Source: an uncultured Clostridium sp. (GTDB lineage Bacteria > Bacillota > Clostridia > TANB77 > CAG-508). Taken from it: 7,434 bases of DNA. This document shows positions 5,699 to 7,434 of this stretch, piece by piece; the stretch's first letter is position 1, and each line of letters opens with the position of its first letter. The stretch covers positions 1 through 7,434 of the forward strand of contig USHX01000041.1 of NCBI GenBank assembly GCA_900554565.1, written 5' to 3'. A model generated the notes under the pieces. The model had not been told where the DNA came from, did not search any database, and was given only the letters and a program-made list of their open reading frames with translations. The translations under genes and the position numbers were made by a program.

Positions 5699-6172
5699 CT
5701 ATTCTCTTTCGATTTTCAATTCTGTTAACACTTTTTCTTCTTTTGGTCTCATTTTCTTCTTGTCCGCTTCTTCAATATGATCATATCCCATCAAGTGATA
5801 GAAACCATGTACTACCATGTAGCTTAATTCTCTTTCAAATGAATGACCATATTCTTTTGCTTGTTCTTCCACTTTTTCAATTGAAATTATTATATCTCCT
5901 AATACATCTTCGTGTTCAAATTCATTGTTTGCTATTTTTTTATCTAATTCTTCTTTCTCAAACATTGGAAATGAAAGTACATCTGTTGCTCTATCTATAT
6001 TTCTGTATTCTTTATTTATTTGATGTATATTTTCTGGGTTTGTTAGTGTTATTGTTATGTATAATTTTGAATTTTCTAACCCTTCTATTTCATAGCATTT
6101 TTCTAATACTTTTGTTATTACATCTTCATATTCACTGTTTTCTTGTATGTCTTTGTATATTATTTCAACCAT
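5699..6172 (-). CDS. ybeY: Endoribonuclease YbeY (16S rRNA maturation)
   Basis: This is a complete YbeY of 157 residues, the normal length. YbeY is a zinc-dependent endoribonuclease needed for maturation of the 16S rRNA 3' end and for ribosome quality control. The metal site is the three-histidine motif HGFYHLMGYDH (His122, His126, His132). The conserved YRNIDRATDVLSFP (56-69) contains the invariant Arg57, and EDVLGDIIISIE (88-99) completes the family pattern. Tyr at position 125, inside the motif, is usually Leu or Thr in relatives. The ATG overlaps the stop of the upstream unknown gene by one base (TAATG), with AAGGAAG just upstream, so translation is coupled. It precedes the DUF3048 gene, whose ribosome binding site covers the ybeY stop. 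Confidence 0.96.
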   Translation of the reverse strand: MVEIIYKDIQENSEYEDVITKVLEKCYEIEGLENSKLYITITLTNPENIHQINKEYRNIDRATDVLSFPMFEKEELDKKIANNEFEHEDVLGDIIISIEKVEEQAKEYGHSFERELSYMVVHGFYHLMGYDHIEEADKKKMRPKEEKVLTELKIERE

Positions 6173-7374
6173 TATACTACTTCCTTAACTTTTATATATT
6201 TTCCTTCTGATTTGTATGAGTTTCTAAGTTCTTTCATAACTCCATAATCTACTAGTTTTCTTTTGTAATATTTTAATAATTTGCTATAATCTGTTTTTCC
6301 TTTGTTTAAGTTTTTCATATCATTTTTTATAAATAATATTTCTTTTTCTTTTATGTATTCAATAAAGTCTGTTTCTTTTAGTTTTGAAATTTCTTTATAT
6401 TGATTCCAGAATTTTTTGTATTCTTCTCTTTGTTTTGGTGTTTCCCAATATACTCTTGTTGATAATAGTTTGATATTATAGTCTTCTATTAAATTTATTA
6501 ACATAGAGTATGCTTTTTCTCTTTTTGTTGCTATTTTAGTATCTTGTACTAAGCTTCTTGCATCTTTTAGCAATTTTTCATAACATTGCTCTGCAACAAT
6601 TAGTGGCAAACTATGTGTAAATAGTTTTCTACTTATTCCTAATAACACCATATTTTTTTCTATGTTGTCTCTTGTGTCTAATTTTCCTACTGTATATGAT
6701 TCGTATTTTTCGTATTCTGTAACTACACTTTCTAAGTTTTTGTCATATCCAATTTCTATTTTTAATGATAAAATATTTTGTATATAATCTTCTAATGTAT
6801 AGAAGATTTTTGTATATATCCATTCTTTACTTGAGTCATATGCATTTGTTGTGTCTGCTACTTTTATTGAGTAGTTTTTTAATATTCCCTTATAAAGGGT
6901 ATCTACTTTTGATATATAAAATCTTTGATATCTTTCTTTTAATTTTTCTTTTGAGTTTGTTTTTATTCCTTCATAATCTAGTTCTAATAAATATTTTTGT
7001 TTTCTATATTTGTATTCTATGTATTCATTTTCTTTTAAGCTTGTTACTTCATAGTATTTTGCCATTGCATTTTTTTCAAATTCTGATGCTGTTCCATTTC
7101 TTACTTTTTTGTATATTGAGTCCATTACATATTTATCTAGTGAGTCTAAATATGCTTCATATGCTGCATCATATTTCTTTTCTAGTTCATCTTCATTGTA
7201 GCTTTCTTCTTGTGTAAAGTTTTCAAATGCTTTTAGTAGGCTGTTTCTTTTTATTGATATTAACATTCCATTAAGACCAATTTTTGTTGGTATTAATATT
7301 TTTGTTAATGTGTTTGTTATCTTATTAAAAAATGTTTTATCTGTTCCTGTTATTCTAAGGCTTCTTTCTTCCAT
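6172..7374 (-). CDS. Protein of unknown function, 400 residues, coupled to ybeY
   Basis: I do not recognise this protein. It has 400 residues, is rich in Lys, Glu and Tyr, and is predicted by eye to be mostly alpha-helical. No signal peptide, convincing membrane helix or catalytic motif is visible; the most hydrophobic stretch is about residues 22-40 (TLTKILIPTKIGLNGMLIS). Several charged helical segments could form coiled coils, for example 61-91, 141-168 and 312-350. A single cysteine (264) argues against a metal cluster. The C-terminus is strongly basic (359-400). The ATG is preceded by AAGGGATGA, and its stop shares a base with the ybeY start, so the pair is probably co-translated. In many Clostridia the genes before ybeY are yqfD, phoH and an HD-domain membrane protein; this gene occupies that place but resembles none of them. 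Confidence 0.8.
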   Translation of the reverse strand: MEERSLRITGTDKTFFNKITNTLTKILIPTKIGLNGMLISIKRNSLLKAFENFTQEESYNEDELEKKYDAAYEAYLDSLDKYVMDSIYKKVRNGTASEFEKNAMAKYYEVTSLKENEYIEYKYRKQKYLLELDYEGIKTNSKEKLKERYQRFYISKVDTLYKGILKNYSIKVADTTNAYDSSKEWIYTKIFYTLEDYIQNILSLKIEIGYDKNLESVVTEYEKYESYTVGKLDTRDNIEKNMVLLGISRKLFTHSLPLIVAEQCYEKLLKDARSLVQDTKIATKREKAYSMLINLIEDYNIKLLSTRVYWETPKQREEYKKFWNQYKEISKLKETDFIEYIKEKEILFIKNDMKNLNKGKTDYSKLLKYYKRKLVDYGVMKELRNSYKSEGKYIKVKEVV

Positions 7375-7387
7375 TTATCTCATCCCT

Positions 7388-7434
7388 TCAAAATACAATT
7401 TTTTCATTTGTCCCTATGTTTTCTAGTACTTCAT
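7388..7434 (-). CDS. C-terminal end of an upstream gene (possibly YqfD-like)
   Basis: On the minus strand one frame is open from the window edge for 14 codons, EVLENIGTNEKIVF, to a TGA at 7388-7390. The stop lies next to the AAGGG ribosome binding site of the 400-residue gene, so the gap to that ATG is only 13 nt. The other two frames have stops, so this is the probable tail of the upstream gene. An ending of the form (V/I)ENIG is reminiscent of the sporulation protein YqfD, which commonly lies near ybeY in Clostridia. That match rests on very few residues and is only a guess. Confidence 0.45.
   Translation of the reverse strand, partial: EVLENIGTNEKIVF

Overview
The window is very AT-rich and is read mostly from the minus strand. 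Codon use, ribosomal proteins of Firmicutes type, strong AGGAGG-like ribosome binding sites, and the DUF4364, YlbF and DUF3048 families together point to an anaerobic, fermentative member of the Clostridia, probably a gut or uncultured lineage. That is inference from sequence; no species can be named.

Layout, in left-to-right coordinates. (1) 1-1564, minus: the start of the S10 ribosomal protein operon, rpsJ, rplC and rplD (cut by the left edge). It is driven by a consensus sigma-A promoter (TTGACA, 17 nt, TATAAT) and has a leader of about 270 nt before rpsJ containing several good helices. (2) 1604-2606, minus: ldh, a complete L-lactate dehydrogenase with its own extended -10 promoter and a 15-bp terminator hairpin. 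(3) 2701-3334, plus: the only plus-strand gene, a winged-helix-like DUF4364 protein, divergent from ldh and ending in a terminator shared with the convergent gene. (4) 3340-4029, minus: a small membrane protein with an HECLH zinc-protease motif. (5) About 4051-4182: a gene-free, MITE-like element with 20-bp perfect terminal inverted repeats and a 7-bp direct repeat at its flanks. (6) 4196-7434, minus: an operon-like run, reading 5' to 3' from the right edge: the tail of an unidentified gene, a 400-residue protein of unknown function, ybeY, a membrane-anchored DUF3048 protein, and a YlbF-family protein. The unknown gene and ybeY overlap by one base (TAATG), and the ybeY stop lies inside the ribosome binding site of the DUF3048 gene, so these are probably co-translated.

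Functionally this is mainly housekeeping: ribosome synthesis (S10 operon), rRNA maturation (YbeY), RNA-decay regulation (the YlbF family, by analogy with Bacillus), and redox balance in fermentation (Ldh). No complete new defence or mobile system is visible. The parts most worth following up are the structured rpsJ leader, the MITE-like palindrome, the unknown 400-residue protein coupled to ybeY, and the divergent HECLH membrane peptidase.
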